Part shown: positions 29,887 to 39,428 of the stretch, in pieces
Position numbering within the stretch: the stretch's first letter is position 1
Layout: each line of letters starts with the position of its first letter
Source of the DNA: Croceicoccus hydrothermalis
GTDB taxonomy: Bacteria; Pseudomonadota; Alphaproteobacteria; Sphingomonadales; Sphingomonadaceae
DNA length: 64,000 nt
Direction: 5' to 3'
Assembly (NCBI RefSeq): GCF_022378335.1
Contig: NZ_JAIQCI010000007.1
Location: 124,001-188,000 of the forward strand
Notes under the pieces: generated by a model
What the model was told of the DNA's origin: nothing
Database searches by the model: none
What the model saw: the letters and a program-made list of their open reading frames with translations, nothing else
Translations under genes and position numbers: made by a program

Positions 29887-30097
29887 CGCGCGGACGGTTC
29901 GCCGCAGTCATCCGAGGCTTTGATCAAGGCCTTTCGAATGCGGGCATATCCCGGCTTGCCGCCGAATACAGCAGGGATGCGGGGCGTGATCGCATGCGCC
30001 GCGGCCTGTTGTCATCCCATCGTTGCCGTCCGCCCATCGGTCGGCACCCGGTCCCGGATGCGACCGTTCTTCGTATCCCCTTTGAATAGAGTGCTTC

Positions 30098-31546
30098 ATG
30101 AAATTTGCCGATCTCGGCCTTTCCGAAGAATTGCTGAAATCGGTTGAAGAGGCCGGTTACGACGAGCCCACGCCGATCCAGGCGCAGGCGATCCCCTCGG
30201 TGCTGATGATGCGCGACTTAATCGGCATCGCGCAGACCGGCACGGGCAAGACCGCGGGTTTTGTGCTTCCCATGATCGACATCCTTGCCCATGGCCGCCG
30301 CCGCGCCCGCATGCCGCGCTCGCTCATCCTCGAACCGACGCGCGAACTCGCCGCGCAGGTTGCCGAAAATTTCGAGAAATACGGCGTCAACCACGATCTG
30401 AAGATGGCGCTGCTCATCGGTGGGGTGCAGATGGGCGACCAGGTCCGCGCGCTCGACGAAGGGGTCGACGTGCTGATCGCGACGCCGGGCCGGTTGATGG
30501 ATCTGTTCGAACGGGGTAAGATATTGCTGACCGGCTGCGACCTGCTCGTCATCGACGAGGCGGATCGCATGCTCGACATGGGCTTCATTCCCGATATCGA
30601 GAATATATGCACCAAACTCCCGGCGCAGCGGCAGACCCTGCTCTTTTCCGCGACCATGCCCCCGCCGATCAAGAAGCTGTCGGATAAGTTCCTGTCCAAT
30701 CCCAAGCATATCGAGGTGGCGCGCGCCGCGACCACGAATGTCAACATCACGCAGTTCAAGGTGCCCGTCACCCCGCGGGGCAAGCGCGGCATGCTGCGCA
30801 AGCTGCTCAAGGAAGACGATGTTCGCACGGCCATCGTGTTTTCCAACCGCAAGACCACGGTGAAGGAGCTGGCCAAGAACCTACAAAGCTATGGCTTCAA
30901 GGCGGGCGAAATCCACGGCGACATGGACCAGTCTAGCCGGACGAAGGAGCTGGAACGGTTCAAGGCGGGCGAGATCAACATCCTTTGCGCCAGCGACGTC
31001 GCCGCGCGCGGTCTCGACGTCAAAGGGGTGAGCCACGTCTTCAACTATGATGCGCCGTGGCACCCGGACGATTACGTGCACCGGGTGGGCCGGACCGGTC
31101 GCGGCGGGGCGAGTGGCCGTGCCTTTACCTTCGTCACCGAAGCCGATGCGGAGGCGCTGCGCGAGATTGAGAAGCTGACCGGGACAAAGCTCGAAAGCTT
31201 CGAAGATGCGCAGGGCAAGCCCGCGAAATCGCAGAAGAAAGATGCCGAATCTGCGGCCGCAGATACGACGCCTGCCCCCGAAAAGGACAGTCGCGAAAAG
31301 GATACGGGCGAAAAAGACACAGGGGAAAAGCCGAAGCGCGCCCGCAGAACGAAACGACAGAACGCGGACGATCAGCCTGCGCGGCCGCGCAAGGATCGCG
31401 CCGCAAGGTCCGCAGATGATACCGCCGCCGCCGATGCAGCACCGGCGCCCGCCCCACCACGGCGCGAGCCGAAGGCGCAGATGCCGACCCCCGCGGGCGA
31501 ATGGAATGGGCCGGTTCCCGAATTCCTCGCGGTTTCGGCGACCTGA
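30098..31546 (+). CDS. DEAD-box ATP-dependent RNA helicase (RhlE-like)
   Basis: A 482-residue helicase with Q motif (GYDEPTPIQAQAIP), motif I AQTGTGKT, PTRELA, DEAD (VIDEADRMLDMGF), SAT (FSATMP), and C-terminal RecA domain motifs (HGDMDQSSR, ASDVAARGLDV, HRVGRTGRGG). Residues about 380-470 form a charged, disordered tail with short repeats (EKDSREKDTGEKDTGEK) and basic clusters that should bind RNA. Such proteins act in ribosome assembly and RNA decay, often at low temperature. A long leader precedes it; a strong terminator follows. Confidence 0.93.
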   Translation: MKFADLGLSEELLKSVEEAGYDEPTPIQAQAIPSVLMMRDLIGIAQTGTGKTAGFVLPMIDILAHGRRRARMPRSLILEPTRELAAQVAENFEKYGVNHDLKMALLIGGVQMGDQVRALDEGVDVLIATPGRLMDLFERGKILLTGCDLLVIDEADRMLDMGFIPDIENICTKLPAQRQTLLFSATMPPPIKKLSDKFLSNPKHIEVARAATTNVNITQFKVPVTPRGKRGMLRKLLKEDDVRTAIVFSNRKTTVKELAKNLQSYGFKAGEIHGDMDQSSRTKELERFKAGEINILCASDVAARGLDVKGVSHVFNYDAPWHPDDYVHRVGRTGRGGASGRAFTFVTEADAEALREIEKLTGTKLESFEDAQGKPAKSQKKDAESAAADTTPAPEKDSREKDTGEKDTGEKPKRARRTKRQNADDQPARPRKDRAARSADDTAAADAAPAPAPPRREPKAQMPTPAGEWNGPVPEFLAVSAT

Positions 31547-31555
31547 ACCGCTATT

Positions 31556-31592
31556 GCCGTCCTTCCGCCCTGTAACCGGGCGGAAGGACGGC
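31556..31592. terminator. Bidirectional terminator between the RNA helicase and uvrD-like genes
   Basis: 15-bp perfect stem (GCCGTCCTTCCGCCC / GGGCGGAAGGACGGC) with a 7-nt loop, then GCATTTTC. It occupies nearly the whole 52-nt gap between convergent genes. Confidence 0.8.
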
Positions 31593-31598
31593 GCATTT

Positions 31599-33923
31599 TC
31601 AGGCCAGTTGCACGAAGCTGTCGATCACGCGCTTGACGGTTCCGCTCTCGAACGCGATTTCGAGCTTGTTGCCCTCCTGTCCCTGCACCTCGCCATAACC
31701 GAACTTGTCGTGGAACACACGCTGTCCGACGGCGATGTCGGAGCGCGGCTTGGCGGCGAAGCTTGCCGCGCTGCGTCGGGATTCCGCAATGCGTTTGGGT
31801 GCGGCGTCGAAATTGCCGGCGCTGGCCCGTTTGAATCCCGGTCCCCGCGTCTGCGTGCGCGAAGGTTGCGCCTTCGCCACATGGGCAAACGGGTCGTCCC
31901 GTTCCGACCAGTTCGCGCGCCATAGCGACGCGCCGCCCGACATGGTGGTTTCCGCATCGATCATGTCGTCGGGCAATTCCTCGATGAAACGGGAAGGGAT
32001 CGCGCTGTTCCACTGTCCATAAATGCGGCGATTGGCGGCATAGAGTATGGTGCAGTGCCGCCGCGCCCGCGTAATCGCGACATAGGCCAGCCGCCGCTCC
32101 TCCTCGAGCGAACGCAGCCCCCCTTCGTCGAGCGCGCGCTGTGACGGGAACACCCCTTCTTCCCAGCCGGGCAGGAACAAATAGTCGAATTCCAGTCCCT
32201 TGGCCGCGTGGATCGTCATGATCGTCAGCGTGTTTTCCTGATCCACGCGATCATTGTCCATCACCAGGCTGACATGTTCGAGGAATGCGCCCAGCGTTTC
32301 GTAATCCTCCATCGCGCGGGCGAGTTCGGACAGGTTTTCGAGCCGTCCTGCCGCCTCGGCGCTTTTTTCCTTCTGCAACGCCTCGGTATAGCCCGACTCG
32401 TCGAGCACGATGCGTGCCAGCTCCGCAGGCGAAAGCGTCTTCGCCTCCTCGCGCCAACGCGCGAAATCGCGCATCAGGGCGAGCAGCGTATTGCGCGCCC
32501 GCGCCGGCAATTCGTCGCTGTCGCAAATGTCTAGCGCGGCGGCGGCCAGCGGCATCGCATTCGCCCGCGCATGGTGGTGCAGCTTTTCAAGCGTCTTCTG
32601 ACCCAGCCCACGCTTGGGCGTATTATAGATGCGTTCGAAGGCGAGATCGTCGCTCGGCTGCGCGATGATGCGAAGATAGGCGATCGCATCCCTGATCTCC
32701 GCCCGTTCGTAGAAACGAAAGCCCCCGATGATCTTGTAGTTCAGACCGATCTGAATGAAGCGGTCCTCGAACTCGCGGGTCTGGAACTGCGCCCGCACGA
32801 GAATCGCCGCGCGGTCGAGCGATATGCCGTCGCGCATCATCGTCTCGGCCATTTCGCCGATACGCCGTGCTTCCTCCGGCCCGTCCCACACACTGATCAC
32901 CTTGACCTTCTCGCCGGCGTCCGCCTCGGTCCAGAGCGTCTTGCCGAGCCGCTCGCTGTTCGCGCCAATGAGCTGTGACGCGGCGGCGAGGATCTGCGGC
33001 GTGGAACGGTAATTCTGTTCGAGCCGGATCACTTTCGCGCCGGGAAAATCCTTTTCGAACCGTAGGATATTGGCGACTTCTGCGCCGCGCCATGAATAGA
33101 TCGACTGATCATCGTCACCCACGACGCAGATATTGTGCCCGTCCGGCCCCTTGCTCTGCGCGATCATGCGCAGCCACAGATACTGCACCGTGTTGGTGTC
33201 CTGATACTCGTCCACCATGATATATTTGAAACGGCTGCGATAGTGATCCAGGACATCCGCCTCGCGCCGCAGGATGTTCAGCATGTGGAGCAGCAGATCG
33301 CCGAAATCACATGCGTTCAGCGCCTTCAACCGGTCCTGATACAGGCGGTAGAACTGTTCGCCGCGCCCGTTGGCATAGGCCTCGTTCTCCTCCGCATCGA
33401 GATCGCCGGGGTTCAGCCCCCGGTTCTTCCACCGGTCGATCAGCCCGGCAAGCTGCTTTGCCGGAAAGCGTTTCTCATCCACGTCGTTCGCGGCGATCAG
33501 CTGTTTGAGCAGGCGTAGCTGATCATCGGTATCGATGATGGTGTAATTCGATTGCAGCCCGACAAGCTCGGCATGGCGGCGCAGCATCTTGGCCGCGATG
33601 GCGTGGAACGTGCCGAGCCACGGCATGCCTTCGACCGCAGGACCGATATGATGGCCGACGCGCTCGCGCATTTCGCGCGCGGCCTTGTTCGTGAAGGTCA
33701 CGCACAGAATCTCGCTCGGCCAGGCGCGGCGCGTCGCGATGAGATGCGCCATCCGCGCGGTAAGGGCCGCGGTCTTCCCCGTTCCGGCGCCGGCGAGCAT
33801 GAGCACCGGCCCCTCCGTCGTAAGCACAGCATCGCGTTGCGGCGGGTTCAGCCCGCGCAGCCACGGCTGTTTACGATGGTCGTCTGAAAGGCGGGCGGGG
33901 GCGGGGGGATCGATATGCGTCAC
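31599..33923 (-). CDS. UvrD/PcrA-family ATP-dependent DNA helicase
   Basis: Superfamily 1A 3'-5' helicase for nucleotide excision repair, mismatch repair or replication-fork maintenance. About 774 residues with LNPPQRDAVL (Q motif), Walker A AGAGTGKTAAL, TFTNKAAREM, the DEYQDTN Walker B, GDDDQSIYSWRGA, QNYRS and a C-terminal Tudor-like segment (AVGQRVFHDKFGYGEVQGQEGNKLEIAFE). GTG at 33923 is chosen: the frame stays open further up, but that translation is unlike the family. It is divergent from the repeat-protein gene at 34042. Confidence 0.92.
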   Translation of the reverse strand: MTHIDPPAPARLSDDHRKQPWLRGLNPPQRDAVLTTEGPVLMLAGAGTGKTAALTARMAHLIATRRAWPSEILCVTFTNKAAREMRERVGHHIGPAVEGMPWLGTFHAIAAKMLRRHAELVGLQSNYTIIDTDDQLRLLKQLIAANDVDEKRFPAKQLAGLIDRWKNRGLNPGDLDAEENEAYANGRGEQFYRLYQDRLKALNACDFGDLLLHMLNILRREADVLDHYRSRFKYIMVDEYQDTNTVQYLWLRMIAQSKGPDGHNICVVGDDDQSIYSWRGAEVANILRFEKDFPGAKVIRLEQNYRSTPQILAAASQLIGANSERLGKTLWTEADAGEKVKVISVWDGPEEARRIGEMAETMMRDGISLDRAAILVRAQFQTREFEDRFIQIGLNYKIIGGFRFYERAEIRDAIAYLRIIAQPSDDLAFERIYNTPKRGLGQKTLEKLHHHARANAMPLAAAALDICDSDELPARARNTLLALMRDFARWREEAKTLSPAELARIVLDESGYTEALQKEKSAEAAGRLENLSELARAMEDYETLGAFLEHVSLVMDNDRVDQENTLTIMTIHAAKGLEFDYLFLPGWEEGVFPSQRALDEGGLRSLEEERRLAYVAITRARRHCTILYAANRRIYGQWNSAIPSRFIEELPDDMIDAETTMSGGASLWRANWSERDDPFAHVAKAQPSRTQTRGPGFKRASAGNFDAAPKRIAESRRSAASFAAKPRSDIAVGQRVFHDKFGYGEVQGQEGNKLEIAFESGTVKRVIDSFVQLA

Positions 33924-33979
33924 ACGCGAACAGGTAGGGAACGCAGCGCCCACGCGCAAGCGCCGGTGCCGGTCCCAAC

Positions 33980-34004
33980 GGAACAATTTGCCGGACGGGA
34001 CGTA
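33980..34004 (+). promoter_or_regulatory. Candidate EcfG (general stress sigma factor) promoter
   Basis: GGAAC, 16 nt, CGTA. The alphaproteobacterial EcfG consensus is GGAAC, 16-17 nt, CGTT, so one base differs. A start near 34011 leaves a 30-nt leader with the strong AAGGAGG site of the gene at 34042. Confidence 0.5.
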
Positions 34005-34041
34005 ACTATGGTGAACGGCGAATACATGAAGGAGGACTTTT

Positions 34042-34674
34042 ATGAAAAACATTCTGATGGCAGGTGCGGCATTGATGCTCGGCGCAGCCCCCCTGGCCGC
34101 GACGGCGCAAGGCATGTCGAACAACGCGATGATGGAAGACGGCGCGTCCTACGAAATGACCGCGGATCAGATGTCCGCGTATGAAGGCTGGCCCGCGAAT
34201 GATCGGTCGATGTACGATGGCTGGCCGATGGAGCGTCAGACGAGCTACTGGAACCTGCCCGAAGCGCAGCAGACCGATTTCTGGATGCTCGAACCCATGG
34301 AGCAGCAGGCGTTCTGGCTCCTCACGACCGAGCAGCGCAACAAGCTCTATGCAATGAACGCGGATCAGCGCGGCGCCGCATGGGATGCCGTCACGACGCA
34401 GATGCGCAACCAGATGCAGGGCAATTCCGCATCCGCCAGAAACACCACCACCAGCAGCGCCATGAACAATAGCGGGTCGATGGCGTCGAACAATGGCCAG
34501 GTCCGCTATGTGAAGAAGGAAATCGTGCAGGCCGGTGCCCGCGCGACGCAGCCCGCCGAATATCCGGTGTGCAGCGCCACCGTCACCGACAGCTGCATCA
34601 ATCCCTATGCCGCAGGACAGCGCGGGCCCAAGCCGCTCGACTACTGGCCCGGCAAGCCTGCAAGCGAGATGTAA
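34042..34674 (+). CDS. Exported protein with seven degenerate 11-residue aromatic repeats
   Basis: A 210-residue product with signal peptide (MKNILMAGAALMLGAAPLAATA) and AAGGAGG ribosome-binding site. Residues 45-121 form about seven tandem repeats of 10-12 residues, each with an aromatic or Trp near position 3-4 and Glx/Arg at the end: SAYEGWPANDR, SMYDGWPMERQ, TSYWNLPEAQQ, TDFWMLEPMEQQ, AFWLLTTEQR, NKLYAMNADQR, GAAWDAVTTQM. A Ser/Asn/Met-rich linker and a C-terminal part with two Cys (VCSATVTDSC) follow. I recognise no named family. A general-stress-type promoter precedes it. Confidence 0.85.
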   Translation: MKNILMAGAALMLGAAPLAATAQGMSNNAMMEDGASYEMTADQMSAYEGWPANDRSMYDGWPMERQTSYWNLPEAQQTDFWMLEPMEQQAFWLLTTEQRNKLYAMNADQRGAAWDAVTTQMRNQMQGNSASARNTTTSSAMNNSGSMASNNGQVRYVKKEIVQAGARATQPAEYPVCSATVTDSCINPYAAGQRGPKPLDYWPGKPASEM

Positions 34675-34691
34675 ACGCTATACAGGTAGAG

Positions 34692-34729
34692 GGAAAAGGG
34701 CGGTCCCGTGCAGGCGGCCGCCCTTTTCC
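34692..34729. terminator. Terminator after the repeat-protein gene
   Basis: 12-bp inverted repeat (GGAAAAGGGCGG / CCGCCCTTTTCC) with a 14-nt loop. The A/T ends allow termination on both strands, also serving convergent rsmD. Confidence 0.75.
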
Positions 34730-34763
34730 ATGCGCGCCTCGCCGTGGCCGCGAGCATCATGCC

Positions 34764-35306
34764 TCAACGCAGGCGCAGGAGATGCAGGCTGGCCTTTCCG
34801 CTATGGCGGACGGTTTCGACCTCGAAGCCATTGACCGAAACGTCTTCGCCGCGTGCGGTTTCGATGCTGATCCAGGCCGAGGGCGCGATCCAGCCGAGCC
34901 GGTTCATCCGGTCGAGCGCCACCGATCCCGCCCCGGTATCATAGGGCGCATCCATCAGGACAAGATCGGGCTGTTCCCGCGCCGGGCCGAGCGAAAGCAC
35001 GGAGGCCGCCCGCACGTCGCAGCGGTCCTGCGCCCGCAAATTCGCGATATTGCGGCGCAGTGCCCGGATCGCGGCGGCATCCTGCTCCACCATCAACGCC
35101 CGCGCCGCGCCGCGAGAAAGAGCTTCGAGCCCGAGCGCGCCCGACCCTGCAAACAGATCGGCCACGAACAGCCCGTCGAAACTGCCGAGCCTGCTCGTCA
35201 ACATGGAAAACAGCGTTTCGCGCGTGCGGTCCGCCGTGGGACGCGTGGCGTCGCCATCGGGCGCGGTGATCACACGCCCGCGCCATTCGCCGGCAATGAT
35301 CCTCAT
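34764..35306 (-). CDS. rsmD: 16S rRNA (guanine966-N2)-methyltransferase RsmD
   Basis: SAM-dependent methyltransferase that modifies G966 of 16S rRNA in the small subunit. The 180 residues begin with the family start MRIIAGEWRGR, then RPTADRTRETLFSML and the SAM motif VADLFAGSGALGLEALSRGA. The catalytic motif IV reads DAPY (119-122), where most relatives have DPPY. Its start overlaps the rluB stop (ATGA), so the two rRNA-modification genes are coupled. Confidence 0.93.
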   Translation of the reverse strand: MRIIAGEWRGRVITAPDGDATRPTADRTRETLFSMLTSRLGSFDGLFVADLFAGSGALGLEALSRGAARALMVEQDAAAIRALRRNIANLRAQDRCDVRAASVLSLGPAREQPDLVLMDAPYDTGAGSVALDRMNRLGWIAPSAWISIETARGEDVSVNGFEVETVRHSGKASLHLLRLR

Positions 35307-36241
35307 CGTGCGGGCTTTCGCATGATCTGCTTGCGAAACTGCGCAACGTCGCTGCCCCGGATTTCATCCGCCGCGCCGCGCGGCAGATCGTCCAGCGCGA
35401 ACGGACCGTAGGACAATCGCATCAACCGCGAAACCTGCAGCCCGAGATGTTCGAGCACACGGCGAACCTCCCGGTTTTTCCCCTCGGTCAGAGTCAGTTC
35501 GATCCACTGATTCCGGCCCGTGCGCCGTTCCAGATTGGCATCGATGCTGCCGTATCGCACACCTTCGATCTCGATCCCGTCCATCAGATCCTCGAGCTGT
35601 TCCTGGCTTACGTCGCCGAATGTGCGCGCGCGATAGGTGCGCGGGATCTCGCTGCTCGGCAATTCCATGGCGCGTTTCAACTCGCCATCATTGGTCATGA
35701 GGAGCAGCCCTTCGGTATTGAGGTCGAGCCGTCCGACCGGCATCACCCGCGGCGCCCCGCGCGGCAGGGCATTGCGCAACGCATCATAGATCGTCGCGCG
35801 CCCCTTCGGATCACGCTCCGCCGTGAGCAGGCCGCTCGGCTTGTGAAAGCGGAACAGGCGCGGAGCCTCCGCCGCGCCGACGGGTTTCCCATCGACCGCG
35901 ACACCGCGCAGCGAGGTCAGCACCACCGCCGGTGTGTCGAGCCTTTCCCCGTCAAGCGTGACGCGGCCATCCTCGATCATGCGTTCCACCTCCCGGCGCG
36001 AGGCGACCCCTGCGCGCGCGAGCAGCTTGGCGATGCGGTCGCCTTCACGCTTGGGAAGCGAAGGTTCGGGACGCGTCGTGTCGCGGCCCGCCGGTTTCTT
36101 GCGCGGGCGCCCACGATCCGGATTGGCGCGGTCGAAATCGCCGCGTTCGGAGCGCGGGCGGTTGCGGGAGGAACCGTCCGTCCGGCGGGACGATCGCGAT
36201 GGGGGGCGTTGCTTGTCGTTCACGTTTGCGCCATGCGCCAT
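35303..36241 (-). CDS. rluB: 23S rRNA pseudouridine synthase (RsuA/RluB family)
   Basis: A 312-residue protein. A basic disordered N-terminus (about 1-65) precedes an S4 RNA-binding domain (RIAKLLARAGVASRREVERMIEDGRV) and the RsuA/RluB catalytic domain with Asp in VGRLDLNTEGLLLMTNDG and the C-terminal EGKNREVRRVLEHLGL motif. RluB makes pseudouridine 2605 in 23S rRNA; specificity is inferred from similarity. Several upstream starts exist; ATG 36241 has a GAG-containing upstream and avoids overlap with the divergent transporter gene. Confidence 0.87.
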   Translation of the reverse strand: MAHGANVNDKQRPPSRSSRRTDGSSRNRPRSERGDFDRANPDRGRPRKKPAGRDTTRPEPSLPKREGDRIAKLLARAGVASRREVERMIEDGRVTLDGERLDTPAVVLTSLRGVAVDGKPVGAAEAPRLFRFHKPSGLLTAERDPKGRATIYDALRNALPRGAPRVMPVGRLDLNTEGLLLMTNDGELKRAMELPSSEIPRTYRARTFGDVSQEQLEDLMDGIEIEGVRYGSIDANLERRTGRNQWIELTLTEGKNREVRRVLEHLGLQVSRLMRLSYGPFALDDLPRGAADEIRGSDVAQFRKQIMRKPAR

Positions 36242-36354
36242 CGGCTCTTTGGTTACAAGCATGGACATGAAACGGGCGGCGGCGTTTGCAGACGTGCGGC
36301 GATGCTCTAACACCATCGGCGGCGCCGGTGACACGGCACGGACAGGAGCGGCAA

Positions 36355-38091
36355 TTGACCGAGACGACGAGCAACGATTCTACGCCAACCGGCGAACAAA
36401 CCCCGGCCGACGCCGCGCCCGAACAGGGGAAAAAGCCTGGATGGCGGGACTTGCTCGCCGCGCTGCGCAACCGCAAGACGGCCTATATGGCGCTGTTCGG
36501 TTTTGCCTCGGGCCTGCCCTTCGCGCTGTTCCTCGGCACGCTTTATGCCTGGTTTACGGAGGCCGATGTCGACCTTGAAACGATGGGCGTGTTCTCGCTC
36601 ATCGGGCTGGCCTATTCGTTTCAGTTCCTGTGGTCGCCGCTCGTGGACCGGGTCGATATTCCGTTTGTCCGCCGCCTCGGCAAGCGCAAGCAATGGATCG
36701 CGCCGGCGCAATTGCTGCTCGGCATCATCCTCATCACCATGTCGCTGCTCAATCCGGGGGAGAGCCTCGGGTGGTTTTCCCTCTTGGCCGCGGTCGGCGC
36801 CTTTGCCAGCGCGACGCAGGATATCGTCATCAATGCCTGGCGCATCGACATCGCCGATGAAGAAGCGACGATCGACATATTGTCCACCATCACGCAGATG
36901 GGCTTCCGGCTCGCATCGCTCGTCGGCGGTGCGCTCGCGCTGATCGTGGCGGAGCGGATCGGATGGCCGGGAACCTATGTCATGATGGGCGGCATCATGC
37001 TGTTCATCGGGATCGTCGGCCTGTTCGCGCCCGATGCCCGTGCCGGCAGCGCGGCCAGCGTCGCGGCGAGTGCGGAGGAACTGGAGCAGCTTTACACCAA
37101 GGGCGAGCTGACGCCGAAGGTCCGCCATTATGCGCTGGCCGCGGTGGGGCTGCTGTGGGGTTGGGCGCTCGTCACCGTGGGATTGTTCATGTACCGGTCG
37201 ATGACCGCCGTGCCCGAATTGCGCCCCGATCCGACGCAATTCACGGCGACCTATGGTCCGCTCATCGTGGTGGCGACGATCGTGCTGCCGTCCTTTATCG
37301 CGGCGTGGCTGGTCAGGATGCAGCGCGAGGGCCGCCACGTGCTTTTGGAAAGCGCGGATGGCGCGGAGGCCGCCAACCCGGTTGCCGACCATCTTTACCG
37401 TGCGCTGATCCTGCCGCTCACCGAATTTGTCGGGCGGATGGGGTGGTCGCTCGTGCTGATCTTCGCGCTCGTGCTGACTTACCGGATCTGCGATGCGATA
37501 TGGGGTACGTTCGCCTATCCGTTCTACCTTGGCGAGCTGAACTACACCAATGACGAGGTGGCCGTCGCGTCGAAATTCTTTGGCGTGGGCGCGATCATCC
37601 TCGGGCTGGCGCTTGGCGGGTATCTCATCACCGTGCTCGGCCGGATGGCGGTGCTGACGCTGGGGGCGGTGCTGGCTGCGGCGACGAACCTGCTTTATGC
37701 CGATCTCGCCATCGGCGGCGCCACGATGCAGGCGGTCAGCGATGCGATCGGTTTCACGTTCCTCGTCGAAACATTCGGCGGGACGGAGCGGCTCGCGCGG
37801 TTGATGATTACCATCGCCGGCGAAAATCTTGCCGTCGGGATTGCGGGCGCGGCCTATATCGCGTGGCTTTCGTCCATCGTGGCGAAGGGGTATAGCGCAG
37901 TGCAATATGCGCTGCTTGCCTCGCTGACGCTCTTGGTCGGAACATTGGGCCGGGGCGCGCTCGGACAGCTTATCGAGGAGCGCGGTTATTACGACGTGTT
38001 CCTGCTCACCGCGCTCATCGGGGCGGTGGCGGTGGTGCTGTGCGTACTGGAATGGATACGCGTGGCGGGCCGCGGCACCCGCGCCGCCTAG
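36355..38091 (+). CDS. AmpG-like MFS muropeptide permease
   Basis: A 578-residue inner-membrane transporter with 12 or more hydrophobic segments. The AmpG signature is clear: MALFGFASGLPFALFLGTLYAWFTE near the start, then FLWSPLVDRVDIPF and ATQDIVINAWRIDI. AmpG imports anhydromuropeptides for cell-wall recycling and, in some bacteria, beta-lactamase induction. Start is TTG 36355, preceded by ACAGGAG 6 nt away; no better ATG exists before the first helix. The stop overlaps convergent folC by 4 nt (CTAG). Confidence 0.88.
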   Translation: MTETTSNDSTPTGEQTPADAAPEQGKKPGWRDLLAALRNRKTAYMALFGFASGLPFALFLGTLYAWFTEADVDLETMGVFSLIGLAYSFQFLWSPLVDRVDIPFVRRLGKRKQWIAPAQLLLGIILITMSLLNPGESLGWFSLLAAVGAFASATQDIVINAWRIDIADEEATIDILSTITQMGFRLASLVGGALALIVAERIGWPGTYVMMGGIMLFIGIVGLFAPDARAGSAASVAASAEELEQLYTKGELTPKVRHYALAAVGLLWGWALVTVGLFMYRSMTAVPELRPDPTQFTATYGPLIVVATIVLPSFIAAWLVRMQREGRHVLLESADGAEAANPVADHLYRALILPLTEFVGRMGWSLVLIFALVLTYRICDAIWGTFAYPFYLGELNYTNDEVAVASKFFGVGAIILGLALGGYLITVLGRMAVLTLGAVLAAATNLLYADLAIGGATMQAVSDAIGFTFLVETFGGTERLARLMITIAGENLAVGIAGAAYIAWLSSIVAKGYSAVQYALLASLTLLVGTLGRGALGQLIEERGYYDVFLLTALIGAVAVVLCVLEWIRVAGRGTRAA

Positions 38092-39428
38092 TCCGGCAAT
38101 TCGCGGTTGACGCGCAGCACCTCGCCCGCGAGGTAGAGCGAACCGCCGATGAGGATGACGCCGCCATCGCCGCGCCCGGCAATACGGGTTATCGCGTCGC
38201 CCACATTGCGCGCCGTGCCCCCGCCGCTCAGCATCGCGATCCGTTCGGGCGGATGATGCGGATGGCCGGGTATCGGAACGCCGGTCACGCTTTGCATATG
38301 CGGTGAGACGAGGGCGAGGAAACGCTCCGCATCCTTGTTCGCGAGCATGCCAATCACCGCATGCAAGGGCCGATCCAATGTCGCGCAATATGCCGCGAGC
38401 ACGCGCGCCGCATCCGGGTTGTGCCCCCCGTCGAGCAGCACGTCATACCCCGGCGCCATCGCCGTCAGCGGCCCCTTGCCCAGCCATTGAAGCCGGCCAA
38501 GCCAACGCGCATCGCGCAGCCCCGCCGCGATCGCATCGGGCGACACGGCGACGAAATCCTGATGCCGGAGCATCGCGATGGCGAGCCCGGCATTCTGAAC
38601 CTGAAACGCACCGGGAAGGGCGGGCGGGGGCAGGGTCAGCGCGCTGTGACGATCATGATATTCCATCATGTCGCCGCCCGTGATCGACCAGTCCGCCCCG
38701 CGCATGTGAAGCGGCGCACCGGCCGTGCGCGCGGCACGTTCCACCTCGGCCTGCGCATCGGGGCCATAGGATTGCGTGACGACCGGGCGGCCGGGCTTTA
38801 CGATGCCGGACTTTTCGAACGCGATCCGCGCCATCGGTTCGGCAGGCGCGCCATCCTCCGGCGCGAGCAGGAATTGTTCGTGGTCGAGCCCGAGCGACGC
38901 GATCCCGCAACACGCGGGCTCCGCGATGACATTGGTCGCATCGAACCTGCCGCCAAGCCCTACCTCCACGATGGCGGCATCGGCGTCGTTCCGGGCGAAG
39001 GCAAGGAACGCCGCCGCCGTCGTAATCTCGAAAAAGCTCGCCTCGCTCGTCCCGCTCGCGTCGAGTACCTCGGCCAGCAGATCGGCCAGCATGGCATCGC
39101 CGACCAGTTCACCGGCGATGCGGATCCGCTCGTTATAACGCACGAGATGGGGGCTGGTGAATTGGTGGACCCGCTTTCCAGCCGCCTCCAGCATGGCGCG
39201 CAGAAACGCACAGGTCGACCCCTTGCCATTGGTGCCCGCGACATGAAACACCGGCGGAAGGCGCAGATGCGGATCGCCCAGTGCGGCAAGCAATCGCCGC
39301 ACGGGGCCAAGGCTCAACCGCCCCTGCGGCAGCGAGAGCGAGGCCAGCCGGTTCAGCTGCTCCTGAACCCGCGGATCGTCCGACGTCGCGAAATCGCGCG
39401 GGCGTGCAGGTTCAGGCGGCCTTGGCAC
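38088..39428 (-). CDS. folC: Bifunctional dihydrofolate synthase/folylpolyglutamate synthase
   Basis: Mur-ligase-family enzyme that adds glutamate to dihydropteroate and extends folate polyglutamates. The 446 residues contain the ATP loop [40 protein letters not shown] and the C-terminal DGGHNPDAA motif. The GTG start at 39428 overlaps accD by 17 nt. It is last in the pyrF-trp-accD-folC chain; accD-folC adjacency is common in alphaproteobacteria. Confidence 0.94.
   Translation of the reverse strand: MPRPPEPARPRDFATSDDPRVQEQLNRLASLSLPQGRLSLGPVRRLLAALGDPHLRLPPVFHVAGTNGKGSTCAFLRAMLEAAGKRVHQFTSPHLVRYNERIRIAGELVGDAMLADLLAEVLDASGTSEASFFEITTAAAFLAFARNDADAAIVEVGLGGRFDATNVIAEPACCGIASLGLDHEQFLLAPEDGAPAEPMARIAFEKSGIVKPGRPVVTQSYGPDAQAEVERAARTAGAPLHMRGADWSITGGDMMEYHDRHSALTLPPPALPGAFQVQNAGLAIAMLRHQDFVAVSPDAIAAGLRDARWLGRLQWLGKGPLTAMAPGYDVLLDGGHNPDAARVLAAYCATLDRPLHAVIGMLANKDAERFLALVSPHMQSVTGVPIPGHPHHPPERIAMLSGGGTARNVGDAITRIAGRGDGGVILIGGSLYLAGEVLRVNRELPD

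Noticed and set aside
34764-35306. RsmD with DAPY instead of DPPY as an inactive enzyme
   Set aside because: Only the second residue of the motif differs, and the catalytic Asp and Tyr remain, so activity is likely.
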